In this document: piece by piece, positions 33,818-44,665 of the stretch
Position numbering within the stretch: the stretch's first letter is position 1
Layout of the letters: every line of letters begins with the position of its first letter
Assembly: GCA_964036665.1 (NCBI GenBank)
Contig: OZ038528.1
Span: forward strand, 6,392,501-6,456,500
Source of the DNA: Gordius sp. MW1
Taxonomy: Eukaryota > Nematomorpha > Gordioida > Gordea > Gordiidae
Reading direction: 5' to 3'
Length of the DNA stretch: 64,000 bases
Notes under the pieces: generated by a model
The model's input: the letters and a program-made list of their open reading frames with translations, nothing else
Databases searched by the model: none
What the model was told of the DNA's origin: nothing
Position numbers and translations under genes: made by a program

Positions 33818-34288
33818 TTAGGGTTCTCTATTGATTTTCTTTTGTTGGGATAGTGTGAGAACTTGGGCTTTGATGCCAGAATCGGGGATTTGTTTCACGC
33901 TTTCAACCGCTGTGAAATTGGAATCTACCTTAATATCCGTGACGCAGTGTTCAAACGGGATTTCCATGGAATTTTTGGGGGGTTTTGCCTTTTTAACGCT
34001 CTCCGACTGGTTAGCAAACTTGGAGGTGGGTGCAATAGTTGGTGGAAACTTTTCATTTTCTAACGAACATGCTGGACTTTCTACTGATTCGGATCGGTCT
34101 GATCCTGACGGGGAGGCCCCTTGACTACCCCCAGACATGTGAGAGGAAAGTCCGTCGCTAGGGTCGGCGATTTCTTCAGGGATTGCCACCGGAGGGGGTG
34201 GAACTGCCGGGGGAACTTTCCCCCCCTTGGCATTAGCCCCTGCTGGTTTGGGAGCCGGTTTTTTGAAACATCTCATACAATTACCCAT
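33818..34288 (-). CDS. Predicted N-myristoylated, palmitoylated small protein, unknown function
   Basis: An intact single-exon ORF of 156 aa starting MGNCMRCFKKPAPKP. Gly2 with Asn3 and a following basic patch fits the N-myristoylation signal, and Cys4/Cys7 suit palmitoylation, so membrane attachment on the cytoplasmic side is likely. The rest is low-complexity: PPAVPPPPVAIPEE, a Ser/Gly-rich stretch (SHMSGGSQGASPSGSDRSES), then a Lys-rich tail. No folded domain is visible and I do not recognise a family. It converges with the Star-like gene; their stops lie about 220 bp apart. The composition is less AT-rich than the surroundings, which supports real coding. It may be one exon of a longer gene. 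Confidence 0.65.
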   Translation of the reverse strand: MGNCMRCFKKPAPKPAGANAKGGKVPPAVPPPPVAIPEEIADPSDGLSSHMSGGSQGASPSGSDRSESVESPACSLENEKFPPTIAPTSKFANQSESVKKAKPPKNSMEIPFEHCVTDIKVDSNFTAVESVKQIPDSGIKAQVLTLSQQKKINREP

Positions 34289-35214
34289 GTGATTGTCAAT
34301 TCAATGAGACTGGGTCACAAAACGACTATTACATCGATCGTCGTTGGTACAATATGAAAACATTAGGCATGGAAATGATTTGAGAGATATTTACGCATTA
34401 GTTGTTATGTGATTACGTCAGTTATTGTTCAATTTGCGAAAGATGTATTAATTGTTGCATTGCAGTGATGACGTTATAGTTTTGTCAAATGTACAGCTTT
34501 GAATGTTATTTTGCGCTAATGAATATAGAAAATTGATAAAAATGTCATTCAATATATAACACCCAGTCATGATTTGTTAACCTAATTATATCTTAAATTT
34601 GAGATCGCTACAGTTTTTATATCGCTTAAATTATGGGGTAATACCAAATAAGAATAGTTTGTTGCAAGCACCAGCATTTAAGTACAAATTTCATTGTTTA
34701 AAATTATCTGATGTTAAAACGCTTGCCCAGATTTAGTGATGGGAAAACGCTTAGCACTAGCGCGCTTAGCACCTCCCCGCTGATGGGAATAGCCCATTAA
34801 ATACGCTATGTCTACTAGCACATAGTCACTTTAAGTGCTATAAGCTATAGGAGATGGGAGGTTTGAGGTGCTATGGGAGATAGGAGGTTTGAGGCGCTAG
34901 AGCTATGGGAGGTTTGAGGTGCTATGAGCTATAGGAGATGGGAGGTTTGAGGTGCTATGAGCTATAGGATATGGGAGGTTTGAGGCGCTAAAGCTATAGC
35001 CGATAGCACTTAAATGCGCTACTCCTATAGCACGGCGCTAACACTGGAAATAATTTTTTTAATTGTTTATTTATTAGATATTAAATATGTAAAAATATAA
35101 GTTTTTTGCCCTATCTCACCATCTAACTACGACTTATTTTAAGATAAATTTTATTAAGTGTATGACTTTAATTTAAATATTTTGCATTGCTTCTACATTT
35201 ATTTTATTAATAGC

Positions 35215-35365
35215 TCGCCCTTCCCCCCCCCCCCTCTGAATGACGAAAAAAAAATTTCCAATGTAAAAAAACCCTTTCAAATTAATAATTTTTTTTATTG
35301 TGCCCCTCCCAAATTGAACTTTTAACCGTTTTGCCCCCTTGATCCAAAACCTGGTTATGCCCTAG
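35215..35365 (-). mobile_element. GGGCGTAGCC MITE inside the left foldback arm
   Basis: C run, GACGAAAAAAAAATTTCC, TTGAACTTTTAACCGTTTTGCC and AACCTGGTTATGCCCTA: a type A copy in minus orientation, present as a mirror in the other arm, so it was captured before the arms formed. Confidence 0.65.
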
Positions 35366-35964
35366 GAATCGACATCAATAATTAACAAAATATTTGCCTG
35401 TTTTAATATATTTATATATATAACTAATATATATATATATAATGCGAAATGGTCGAAAATAAAATTATCGTAGTTTGTGATTTTTAACAAGTGTATTATC
35501 ATATAGACATTGATAAAGATATCTCACTTGGGAAATCTTTTATAATATTTACCAAATTTAGTATAAAATAAGTACTTTAACCGGCTGAAATAAAACACAT
35601 TGGAAAATATTACACTTAAAGATTAAATTTGTTATTTAAGTCGGATTTATATTGTTTATTAATTAGTAAGTTTTATGTTAAGGTGACCGGGGCAGTCGTA
35701 GCCAGGGAATAATTTATTTTTCATAAAATTTATGATATTTTTTATGTTCAGTTGAAGAAAACGAGAAAGACATTAAATAAGAGAGCGAAAAATTAATTTT
35801 CTTTTTATACAAATCAATAAATAAAATAACATAACATGAGTGAGTACGCATAAGTTCACTCTATTGTTTTCCTTTTCATTGAAACATAATCGCCCTAATG
35901 GGATATGGATTAACTTACAGGGGGGATGGGGGGGGGGGAGTTTAATTTTTTTTATTCTCAAAAA

Positions 35965-36095
35965 CATGGGCGTAGGGCATAACCAGGTTTTGGATTAGGG
36001 GGGAGGGGGGGGGGGGGGTGAAACTGTTAAAAGTTCAATTTGGGAGAGGCAAAACAAAAAAAATAATTAATTTGTAAGGGGGGGGGGGGGGGGAA
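35965..36095 (+). mobile_element. GGGCGTAGCC MITE inside the right foldback arm
   Basis: Starts ACATGGGCGTAGGGCATAACC; the extra GGGCATA is a small duplication not seen in other copies. Contains AAAAGTTCAATTTGGG. Mirror of 35215-35365. Confidence 0.65.
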
Positions 36096-36652
36096 GGGCG
36101 AGTTATTAATAAAATAAATGTAGAAGCAATGCAAAATATTTAAATTAAAGTCATACACTTAGTAAAATTTATATTAAAGTAGATGGTAAGATAGGGCAAA
36201 AAACTTATATTTTTACATATTTAATAAATAAACAATTAAAAAAATTATTCCCAGTGTTAGCGCCGTGCTATAAGAGTAGCGCATTTAAGTGCTATCGGCT
36301 ATAGCTTTAGCGCCTCAAACCTTCCATCTCCTATAGCTCATAGCACCTCAGACCTCCCATAGCTCTAGCGCCTCAAATCTCCCATCTCCTATACCTCTAG
36401 CACCTCAAACCTCCCATCTCCCATAGCTCATAGCACCTCAAACCTCCCATCTCCCATAGCTCTAGCGCCTCAAACCTCACATCCTATAGCTTATAGCACC
36501 TCAAACCTCCCATCTCCCATAGCTCTAGCGCCTCAAACCTCCCATAGCTCTAGCGCCTCAAACCTCCCATCTCCTATAGCTTATAGCACTTAAAGTGACT
36601 ATGTGCTATAGCTTTAGCTCTTTAAAAACGCTATTTCCCCATCACTCCAGAT

Positions 36653-36855
36653 TAGAGAACTGCACGGGTGACCCGAGACCCGACCCGGACCCGACCTCGG
36701 GTTCGGGTAGAAAATTTGAAAATAAGTTCGGGTCGGGTCCAGGTAGAAAATTTGAAAATGAGTTCGGGTCGGGTCGAGTTCGGGTTGAAAATTTGAAAAT
36801 GATTTCGGGTCGGGTCTAATTTAAAGAGTCGGGTCCAAGGTTTATACATTGTAAA
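36653..36855. repeat. TCGGG minisatellite with TAGAGAACTGCACGGG end
   Basis: About four units of GTTCGGGTCGGGT plus AAAATTTGAAAATGA. It starts immediately after the foldback target duplication with TTAGAGAACTGCACGGGTG. Same family as 120-311, opposite orientation. Confidence 0.65.
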
Positions 36856-37591
36856 AAACACGCGAGACCTATTTTTTAAATTAATGTTAATTGCTAAGCA
36901 AAGAGTGGTTTTAAATATCGAAATGTATCATTAATTTGGAACATTCATTCATTATAGTCTCTTCCTCTTCCTCTGTTTTTAAATTTAAACTCCGAACTTT
37001 GAAGTGCTAGCTAGCTAATTCTCATCACTAATTCAAACTACAGAAATTACTCCTGTTTTTAATTTGACTATTGAAAGGTAATTATTTCAATAAAGTTATA
37101 TTTTAAATTTTTTAGGTTAACCGTGAAGTTTAGCTAAACATCGTTAATTTAAATTACATTTACATTACATATTCAATAGCCAACCAACCAAAAAGTAAGT
37201 TCTAATTTTATATTTCATAAATTTAACTTATGTTAAATTGCACTTATCTTTATGGAAAAGGTTTTTGAGGTAACATCTAGAATAAGCACCTTAAGTGATT
37301 AAAAAACTTCTGAAAATATTTATATTTTTTATCAGTTAGATTAATAGATATTGAAAGTTCTAAGTTTTTAATGGGTATTGAGGAATCTAAGGAATATGAT
37401 GAGAAAACTACATATTGTTTTTAAAAGATCTTTTGTCAGATACCAAATCCCTTGATATTGAAAATCACCAATGTATTTAAATTACATAAATAAATATTCA
37501 TAAAGCAACATAAAAATATTTAAATAAATGAATATGAAATATTATTAATTGTTGTAAATAACTGTTACTCTATTTATTATCATTATAGTGA
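36856..37591. other. AT-rich intergenic DNA, no gene seen
   Basis: No domain in any frame. It may hold upstream exons of the BED fragment, but none could be chained convincingly. Confidence 0.35.
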
Positions 37592-37795
37592 ATGAGGATA
37601 TTGAATATAATAAGATTAAAAAAAAGATTGAAACAAATGAATAGAGTAGAAAAAAACAGAACTGGGAAATCACAGGTGTGGGACCTGTTTGATTTAATAT
37701 TTGATGAAAAAAATAAGAAATTGAATTTTGTAAGTTGTAGTGGATGTCAAGCAATTTATTCTTACAATGCATCTTCTACAGTACTGTTATGTTAA
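37592..37795 (+). pseudogene. BED-type zinc finger fragment (hAT-like)
   Basis: A 67-aa ORF. KSQVWDLFDLIFDEKNKKLNFVSCSGCQAIYSY, quoted here in pieces as KSQVWDLFDLIFDE and FVSCSGCQAIYSY, matches the start of a BED finger: the aromatic VW..F, then the C-x2-C pair. The frame then stops at LLC before the second ligand pair (H-x-C/H), so the finger is incomplete. BED fingers occur at the N-terminus of hAT transposases and in genes derived from them. No transposase core follows. Probably a hAT remnant; an exon of a spliced gene is possible, because the stop follows soon after the C-x2-C. Confidence 0.6.
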
Positions 37796-38465
37796 TAATA
37801 AATTATTTGTAATATTTATAAATATAGCTAACAAAATCAACGTCTATTTACCGTATAGACTACTTTCATGAAAAGCGGTTGATCAGGTCCGTAAACAGGA
37901 TTAACCTAACAAAGGCATGGGTTGTCTATTTTACGTATTTCTTACAAATAAAATTCTAACATTTTTTGTTTAAACCTTATTACAAAACGAACTCACATAA
38001 ACGTGAAATCTAGTTAATACACGATCAGGCAGGGCCTCGAACCCGAAACACCAATAAAACTTATGAGAGATTTAGAAATTCTTTTTAATAAATATCATAA
38101 TTTAATCATTGAATTAATACAAAGACCCCTTTAACATCCAAATCACAGATTTTTTAAGCTGACCAATAAATTAAAAGCATTTCTCAAAATATTTTTTGCT
38201 ATCTTTTAAAAGTCGCCACTCTAAATATTTTCTAAACGTTTTAAAATTTGATGGAAAAGCAACAACCCATAAATTGTAACAAACTTAAAAAAGCTTTTCC
38301 ATAATAACGATTTTTCATTGAATAAACTCATTATTGATTGGCTAGGACATCAACAATTTTTACGAGGTTTATTTTGTATAGTTAAAAATAACTTTTTAAT
38401 TCATTCTATCAGCCATTGTAGCTTTATTTTAAAACATACAACAAACTAAATTAAATAATATGATA
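37796..38465. other. Intergenic DNA with a box-B-like motif
   Basis: AT-rich with no ORF of note. GGGTTCGAGGCCCTGCCTG on the minus strand near 38024-38042 resembles a tRNA T-arm / Pol III box B and could be a SINE trace; no box A was found upstream. Confidence 0.35.
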
Positions 38466-38523
38466 TTTATTTTATGCATTCCGTGTAAATTTTGGTAATT
38501 GGGTAATTTTAAGGTAAAAGCGA

Positions 38524-39317
38524 TTATTTAACACTTTTCTTCAGTTTTTCTACAAATTCTTTATCTTTTGCTACTGTAACCTGATCCATAACATTCCACA
38601 AAGCATTCTAAAAATAAATCATGTCGAAAACGTAATTATAAAGCTATACCAAAAAGTTGTTGTTGGCCTTGATTACTAAAAAAAGGTAATTTTTCACCTT
38701 ATTTTCCTCCATATTTAAAGACTTCAAAAAGTCACAATCGGGAGAGTGAAGTTTGTGTTCTGTCCTAAAAAAACAATGTGGATCTATGTAATGGTGTTGT
38801 AAAAAGGGTTCGGTTTTGTTTTGTCGCCCTTTCGTTTTAGTCGACTAAAAATAAAGAGACCAATGATTTTTTTGGTATGTTTTTCTTAGTCGACCTCTAG
38901 GCTTGGTCGAAATTTGAGAAAGGGACCAGAAGCGACCGTTAGTCTTAGTAAAACCAAAGGTGGCCCAAACAAAACCCAGCCGTTTTTGCAACACTACTAT
39001 GCAAGATCATGAACTTACATTGGATCGTCATTTGGATCCCAGTTGGCTAATTCTTTCCAACAAATAATACACACAGCATTATCCACAAATTCTGGGCTAG
39101 GGACATAAATAAACCCAGCCGAAGCCATCTATAAATGATAAAATAAAGGGAAATAAGTTTATTTATAAATATTTACTACCTTTTTACTATTACACTTTAC
39201 TCTTGATCGATATGGCCAATTTTTGAATGTTGCCAACCTGGAATTATAGTCAAAATAGCTATCGATGTTATTGATAATAGGTGCGTAATTCTTTTCAAAA
39301 TTTTTGATATCAGCCAT
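38524..39317 (-). CDS. Survivin-like single-BIR protein, four exons
   Basis: Exons on the minus strand: 39317-39180, 39128-39019, 38764-38698, 38607-38524 (132 aa; human survivin has 142). Introns are 51, 254 and 90 bp with GT...AG borders and all joins keep frame. The BIR domain starts RLATFKNWPY (residues 27-36) and has GFIYVPSPEFVDNAVC, then the zinc ligands Cys66, Cys69, His86, Cys93 with the family spacing C-x2-C-x16-H-x6-C. The C-terminal part (ALWNVMDQVTVAKDKEFVEK) is the predicted helix that in survivin joins the chromosomal passenger complex with borealin and INCENP. It should therefore act in chromosome segregation and cytokinesis. An AATAAA on the minus strand lies at about 38471-38466. 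No exon exceeds 46 codons. Intron 2 carries a MITE. Confidence 0.92.
38792..38996. mobile_element. hAT-like MITE in survivin intron 2
   Basis: Ends TGGTGTTGTAAAAAGGG..GGTTTTGTTT and its imperfect inverse AAACAAAACC..CGTTTTTGCAACACTA bound 205 bp, flanked by CTATGTAA (38784-38791) and CTATGCAA (38997-39004), an 8-bp target duplication with one change. Internal AGTCGACTA / TAGTCGAC motifs are inverted too. It accounts for most of the 254-bp intron. Confidence 0.75.
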
Positions 39318-39889
39318 GGCTCGTGAAATTTACGGGATTTAATAATTGAAATCGTTTTGTTCGTGATGTCGAATTTCTTCTAAAAAATAACAATTACCTA
39401 ATAATTAAGTGAGTTTTTATTAAAAAATGTTAGTATACATTACTTTATTGATTATATATTTGACGGAATTTGCTTTCGGTGTTTTTCTAAAAAGGAGTGA
39501 CCGAGTGAAGCGGGGGGAGGGGTGGAGAACCCAGTTTTTCTGATTAAAAATTATAATATCTCTTAAATTAACACATCGATCAATGATTATTATTTCAATT
39601 GAAAAAAAATCACAATACAGCCCGCCTACTATTAGATATGAATTTATATATTTTATTCAAACAAAGATGTAACCAATAATGAAAAACTTAGACTTGGCAA
39701 TTTATAATGGACGAATGGTTTTGTACGTTAAAAATACAATAATATCAGGCGATTAACGAAAATTGAGGGAAACAAGGTTAATTAAATCAAACAAAAATAT
39801 ATGTTAAAAGTCGGCTTAATCCTCAAAGTAGGCGAACAAAATGGATGAAGAAAACGCGCTTTCAATATTTTTGTTTCAAATTGTTTATT
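39318..39889. other. Upstream region of the survivin-like gene
   Basis: Probable 5' UTR and promoter near 39318-39420, then AT-rich DNA with a G-rich patch at 39515-39530 (GCGGGGGGAGGGG). No further gene seen. Confidence 0.4.
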
Positions 39890-40339
39890 AGACTAGATAG
39901 ACTGCTCATGCCATATGTTGCATATGGTTAATTGTGTGTCAAATTTTCCTCCATTTTGGAGAGGGCAACTGGTGCATTTTTACCATATAATTTTGCCCTA
40001 TAACAGTCAATTTACCTTCCTCACTAGTTTATAAATTAAAACGAACGTCAATAAATTAATATTATACAAAATAGCAATTAATATTGATGGCACTATATTA
40101 TTAAACAAACTTTAATCGCAGTTTTTACATTTTTAATTTTTATGTATTGTGTAAATGATATTTATTTTAAAATGCTGTTATTGATACCTACCCAATTCAA
40201 TTTTTTTTATTACCTTTTTAAGATTATTTAATTTGCGAAAATTACGAATTTCTATAAGATCACCACTTTACCATGTTCACATCAAAATGGTGGGTAAAGG
40301 AGACACATTTTGTGCGTTGGTGAGCAGTCTATTCAGTCT
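39890..40339. mobile_element. MITE-like element with TGAGCAGTCTAT ends
   Basis: AGACTAGATAGACTGCTCA at 39890-39908 and TGAGCAGTCTATTCAGTCT at 40321-40339 are inverted copies with two mismatches, bounding about 450 bp of AT-rich non-coding DNA. No clear target duplication. Confidence 0.5.
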
Positions 40340-40396
40340 ATGTATATACCATCACAACGCTGATTGCCAGAGTTAAACAAATATCTATCCACCTAT

Positions 40397-40472
40397 AGAT
40401 GTCGAATCCACAAAATGGGTGAAAGTTCCATAAATAAATGAACCTATTTCAAGTTATATGGATTCGACATCA
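40397..40472. repeat. Short hairpin GATGTCGAATCCA
   Basis: GATGTCGAATCCA and TGGATTCGACATC are perfect 13-bp inverted repeats about 48 bp apart; a possible solo MITE or hairpin. Confidence 0.5.
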
Positions 40473-40489
40473 CAAGTGGGCCGGTACTA

Positions 40490-42175
40490 GAGACCTGCAC
40501 GGGCGGCCCGAAGCCCGGCCCCGGGAAATTCCGCGCCGGGCTTAGGCCTTAAATATCAAAGGCTTAAAATTCGGGGCCTTTATAAATAATAGGACCGGCC
40601 CGGCAAAATTGAAAAGCACTAATTCATTCAGTTTTAAAAACAATAAATCATATTATAAAAAAAATTAATTGAAAAAGGTTAATGTCATATCCCCACGGAA
40701 CCCTAAATACCTCACCCTGCTCCTAAATACCTCACCCCACCCCTTAATTGCACCTGCCTTACGAGGAAAAGTTAATTACTGATTAATGGGCGTATTTAAA
40801 ATTCTAGTTTATTGTCTCCTTGAGAATTAGGCACAGATGTATCAAAAGTTGGGAATGGCATAACAGGGGATAGAATAAGGCCTACTTTTAATTGTTTATT
40901 ACCAAGATATCTAAAGAGGGGAAGAATGCTCTAGGTGGGGTAGCTGTCAAAATTAGAATAGGGGAATGATGTTCTAGTAGGGATAAAAGTTAAGATTAAT
41001 GGGCATAGGTAAGGTTGGGGATGTTCAGCATAAGTGGCAATTAAGATCAGTGTACTGGGAAAGGAGTGGGATGAATAGTTTAGTATGGGGGTATGGAAGA
41101 TGGGAATGCGTACGGGTATTAACATTAAGATTAATGGGTTAGGAAATAAGTTGGGATGAGTTTAAAATAAGGTCGGGGTTGTTTTAATAGTTATTCCCCT
41201 TTTGTAAGATAGAAAATAAACAAATGGAACATCGAACCCCCGAGGTTAAAAAACTTTATCCCTATAAGAGCCCATGTATACGGTGAAAGATATTTAATTA
41301 ATTTTCTTCGTTATTTCTCCCACGTTGAGTGCATTACTATTTTTCCCCCACAACCTCACGAACCAATACTCCAACGTTTTCCTAACCCCTTCAATTGTAT
41401 ATACCGATATTAACTGAAACCCTGTTCCCGCTGAAACGTTTTGTTACCTGTTTTGATCAAGGATTGAATCAAATTCCTATATATTGTCCAGCGTGATATT
41501 AACAAAATAAAATCCTCATTTACACCTTTTATCAACCTAACCGCAATATAAATAACCACGTAAACCCGGACTACCGACGTAACAATTGACCGACAACCTT
41601 TCCTCTTTCCCCCCAAAACACCCTTCCTCCTTCGATACCGGACTTAACAGTTAATAAGTTTGTTCAACATTCATTCAATCTTTTCGCGCTAGCCTTCATC
41701 TACAACCAATTTTGTGTTAAACGGAACAAAAAAAATAAACCTATCACTTAGAGCTCAAAGAATACAAATGGAAATTATACATGGATTAGGCTGGTGGTAA
41801 GTAATCTAAGCCAGACTATGCATTTGTGTGCTGAAACAAGATGGAATAGCCGTCCCAAAATGTTTTAATCATATAGCGAAATATAAATTATACATCTTAT
41901 ATCAAAACAAAATGAGATCAACGAATTAAATGTTAGAAGGTAATCACATTTTTAAAAAAAATTTCATCTATAACTTTGTGTAATGCGTCAAAATATCCAA
42001 TAAAAAACTTTAATAACAAATATGTTTTATTAAGGTTATTTTTAGATTTCTATGAATATTGTTTGAGGTCGGGCCCTATATTAAAATATGTAAAAATCTG
42101 GGCCCCTAATTTTTTTAATTTAAAATTCCGAGCCCACGCCAGGCTTTAGAAAAATAGATTTTGCAGGTCTTTACT
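40490..42175. mobile_element. Candidate 1.7-kb element with GCCCG-rich ends
   Basis: The left end TAGAGACCTGCACGGGCGG leads into GCCCGAAGCCCGGCCCCGGG; the right side has GGTCGGGCCC, GGGCCCC, GAGCCCACGCCAGGC and ends TTTTGCAGGTCT near 42173. The AGACCTGCA/TGCAGGTCT termini and GC-rich subterminal boxes match the family at 3-3.8 kb and 36.65 kb. The interior, including a G/T-rich 40.85-41.2 kb stretch and a C-rich 41.3-41.65 kb stretch, codes for nothing I recognise. Confidence 0.45.
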
Positions 42176-43080
42176 GGTACACACACCCAAGAATGTTTTT
42201 CTCAGTGGATAAAATCCTGCAAGAAATCCATTTAGCCAATTGAACTATGCATGAGGAATATGAAAATAAGTCTGTTTAGAATTAATGGACAAAAATAATA
42301 TTTAATATATAATTTGACTTAAATAAACATATTGTGACAAAAAGTCAACAAAGTTGTATATTTAATATAATTAGGTAGAGAAATCTTTAATTACATCCAT
42401 GTCAAAGAGAATTTTAACAACATGTGCTCACTTTTAATTTGCAAAGTACATGGCCAGCAAAAATCTTTATCATTTGGCTATAATTATTATGTTAATTTAG
42501 ATGCGTAAGTAATAATTAATGATATTAAACAAGCCTTAAAATATAAGGGATGCTATAATACAAAAACTTCCTACAAATTAAAAGTCTTGAAGTATATTAA
42601 TAAGTTATATTTTACCATCATGTTATACCCATAACTAATTTTTGAGAAATATAAATCTTATAATATTTATGCATATGTTGATAATTTGTAAGCAAATTTA
42701 TGATAATTTAAGTTAGAAAAATAAAAAATAGATTTTTATTGCATAACTAGGATAGGAAAAGGTAAAATCAAGAGGTTACCCACAAAATTACAAAAAGAAG
42801 AGTCATAGATAATAAAAGATATTATCAGGATTTAAAATTTGATTCATTCAACAGATGACCTTTATATAAATATGCAAAATAATCCCACTAGCTTAAATGC
42901 ATTTAAGAATGTGATTAAAACTTTAACTTACACTTTTTGTTATAGCATACGGATCGAATTAATAGAAATTTTGTGTAATGTCATGTTTCCTATATGAATA
43001 TATAATTTTAGGCAAAATACTAACAGTAATTAATATTAGCTATTAAAAAAACATTATTACCTATAATTTATCACTTGCAG
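42176..43080. other. AT-rich intergenic DNA, no gene seen
   Basis: No domain and no repeat structure recognised. Confidence 0.4.
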
Positions 43081-43084
43081 CTCA

Positions 43085-44665
43085 TTTTAAAAATTGCGGG
43101 CATAAGAATCAGGCCTAGGCTATGTATTCTCGGTTCAAAGTGATAAATAACAAATCGTAAAAACGCATTTCTTAAATGTTCCATTCCCGAGCGCAAACAT
43201 CGCGTTCGTTAATTTGTGTGTTATTGTTTACAAATAATAACACGCCTTGCACTTTAATTTTTAAATTCGCCATTTTTGAACTTTCATATTACTTTCAGGT
43301 TAGACGAATCATTAATATTATTACCTCAAAATAAATAAATTATTTATTTTTTAGACTAGTTAAAAATATAAAACCAAGAATGATGGCAAAAAAGTAAAAA
43401 AGACTTTACTACTAAGGGGTACCTATTCCAAGGGGAAGTAAAAATGTTCTTCTTTAAAAAATGTATGTGGAAGATTTGTTTCATTTAAAATAAACCACAT
43501 AATGTTTTATGAGAACCATAACCATTTAAATCATTTGTTATAAAGTTTTAAAAGTTTAGGTAAACTAAATGAAGCTGAAGCAGTTGGTAGCAGTGAAATG
43601 CAGTGCAACATGAAAAAACTTCAAAATCTCTTAAAGAAAAACCTAAATGTGGTTCTAAAGAATTTACAACATACATCTAATAGGTTATTTTGATGAAGTT
43701 GTAAACCTTATTTGTTATCCGTGTAATACAATACACCTTGTGTTGTTGCTCATATTATTGTTAGTGTTATATTCAACATATTAATACTATTTGTGAGTCA
43801 GGAAGAGTTACAATTATATTGGTAAGAATGGCCATATAAGTATTTTATCAAATTTATAATATGATTTTCATTAGAAATTATTAGTATAACAATAAAATTT
43901 ACAATTTTGCATACATATTTTTACAAATCCTTAAAGATTAGTTTGTAAAAATCTAAATTCATTTATACATCATTAAGAGTCACATAATATAAGTGCTGTT
44001 TTATTTTAAGAGTTAATTGGTAGTATCGGAATTGTGTATGTTCTAAAAGTACAAAAGCTTTATGCATGTTACCAACAATTTATTTCTACTATTTTCAAAA
44101 CTTATATTTTACATGATGTTATAATCTAAAAGTTACTCAAGATAGTTACCAACAATCTTCTATTTCATTTTTTATAAAGTGCACATATAAAAATGACAAA
44201 GGCATTTTGAAATCTAATTTTTTATAACATGCTATCTTAAAAAATAGAGTTTATTTAAATTTGAGCCAAATTCAGCAAAACTTTTAGGAAATTTATTGAA
44301 TAAAAAACAATACTCAAATTTATGGCTTAGCAGCTTCTTTGGAAAAAATGAGTTAAATTATATAGCATAATAAACGAATGTCAGCTGCACTTTTTCATTT
44401 GTAAACAATAATATACAAATTAACGAACGCGATATGTCCGCTCGGGAATGGAACATTTAAGAAATGCGTTTTTACGATTTGTTATTTATCACTTGGAATA
44501 GAGTATACATAGCCTAGGCCTAAGAGTCAGGCTAAACATTCTCCATTCCTGGTGTATATTGCATATCGTAAAAACGCGTTGCTTAGACGTTCCATTTCCG
44601 AGCGAAAGAAAACAACGCTTCCGCATTCGTTAATTTATGCTTCTTTATTTAAAAATAAACAAACA
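43085..44665. repeat. Inverted repeat with AACGAACGCGAT / CCCGAGCG boxes
   Basis: 43120-43235 (CTAGGCTATGTATTCTC, AAAAACGCATTTCTTAAATG, TTCCATTCCCGAGCG, GCGTTCGTTAATTTG) is mirrored at 44405-44522. A third, diverged copy in the first orientation follows at 44523-44640 (AAAAACGCGTTGCTTAGACG, TTCCATTTCCGAGCG). The enclosed 1.2 kb is AT-rich; a GAAGCTGAAGC-type motif at 43570 recurs at 45136, so the unit may itself be duplicated. No coding recognised. Confidence 0.6.

Larger units (their letters stand above)
34735..36646. mobile_element. 1.9-kb foldback element with minisatellite arms
   Basis: Termini AGTGATGGGAAAACGC (34735) and its inverse ending CCCCATCACT (36646), flanked by near-identical 8-bp repeats CCAGATTT (34727-34734) and CCAGATTA (36647-36654). 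The arms hold a minisatellite (GGGAGGTTTGAGG with GCTATAGGAGAT; about five units at 34845-35000, about nine inverted at 36300-36580), then about 170 bp of shared AT-rich sequence, then a GGGCGTAGCC MITE. The centre (about 35365-35955) is unique AT-rich DNA with no coding. The 8-bp duplication fits hAT-type insertion; the structure is foldback-like. Confidence 0.85.

Noticed and set aside
41410..41616. 68-codon minus-strand ORF.
   Set aside because: No domain and no support; it lies in a candidate transposon interior.
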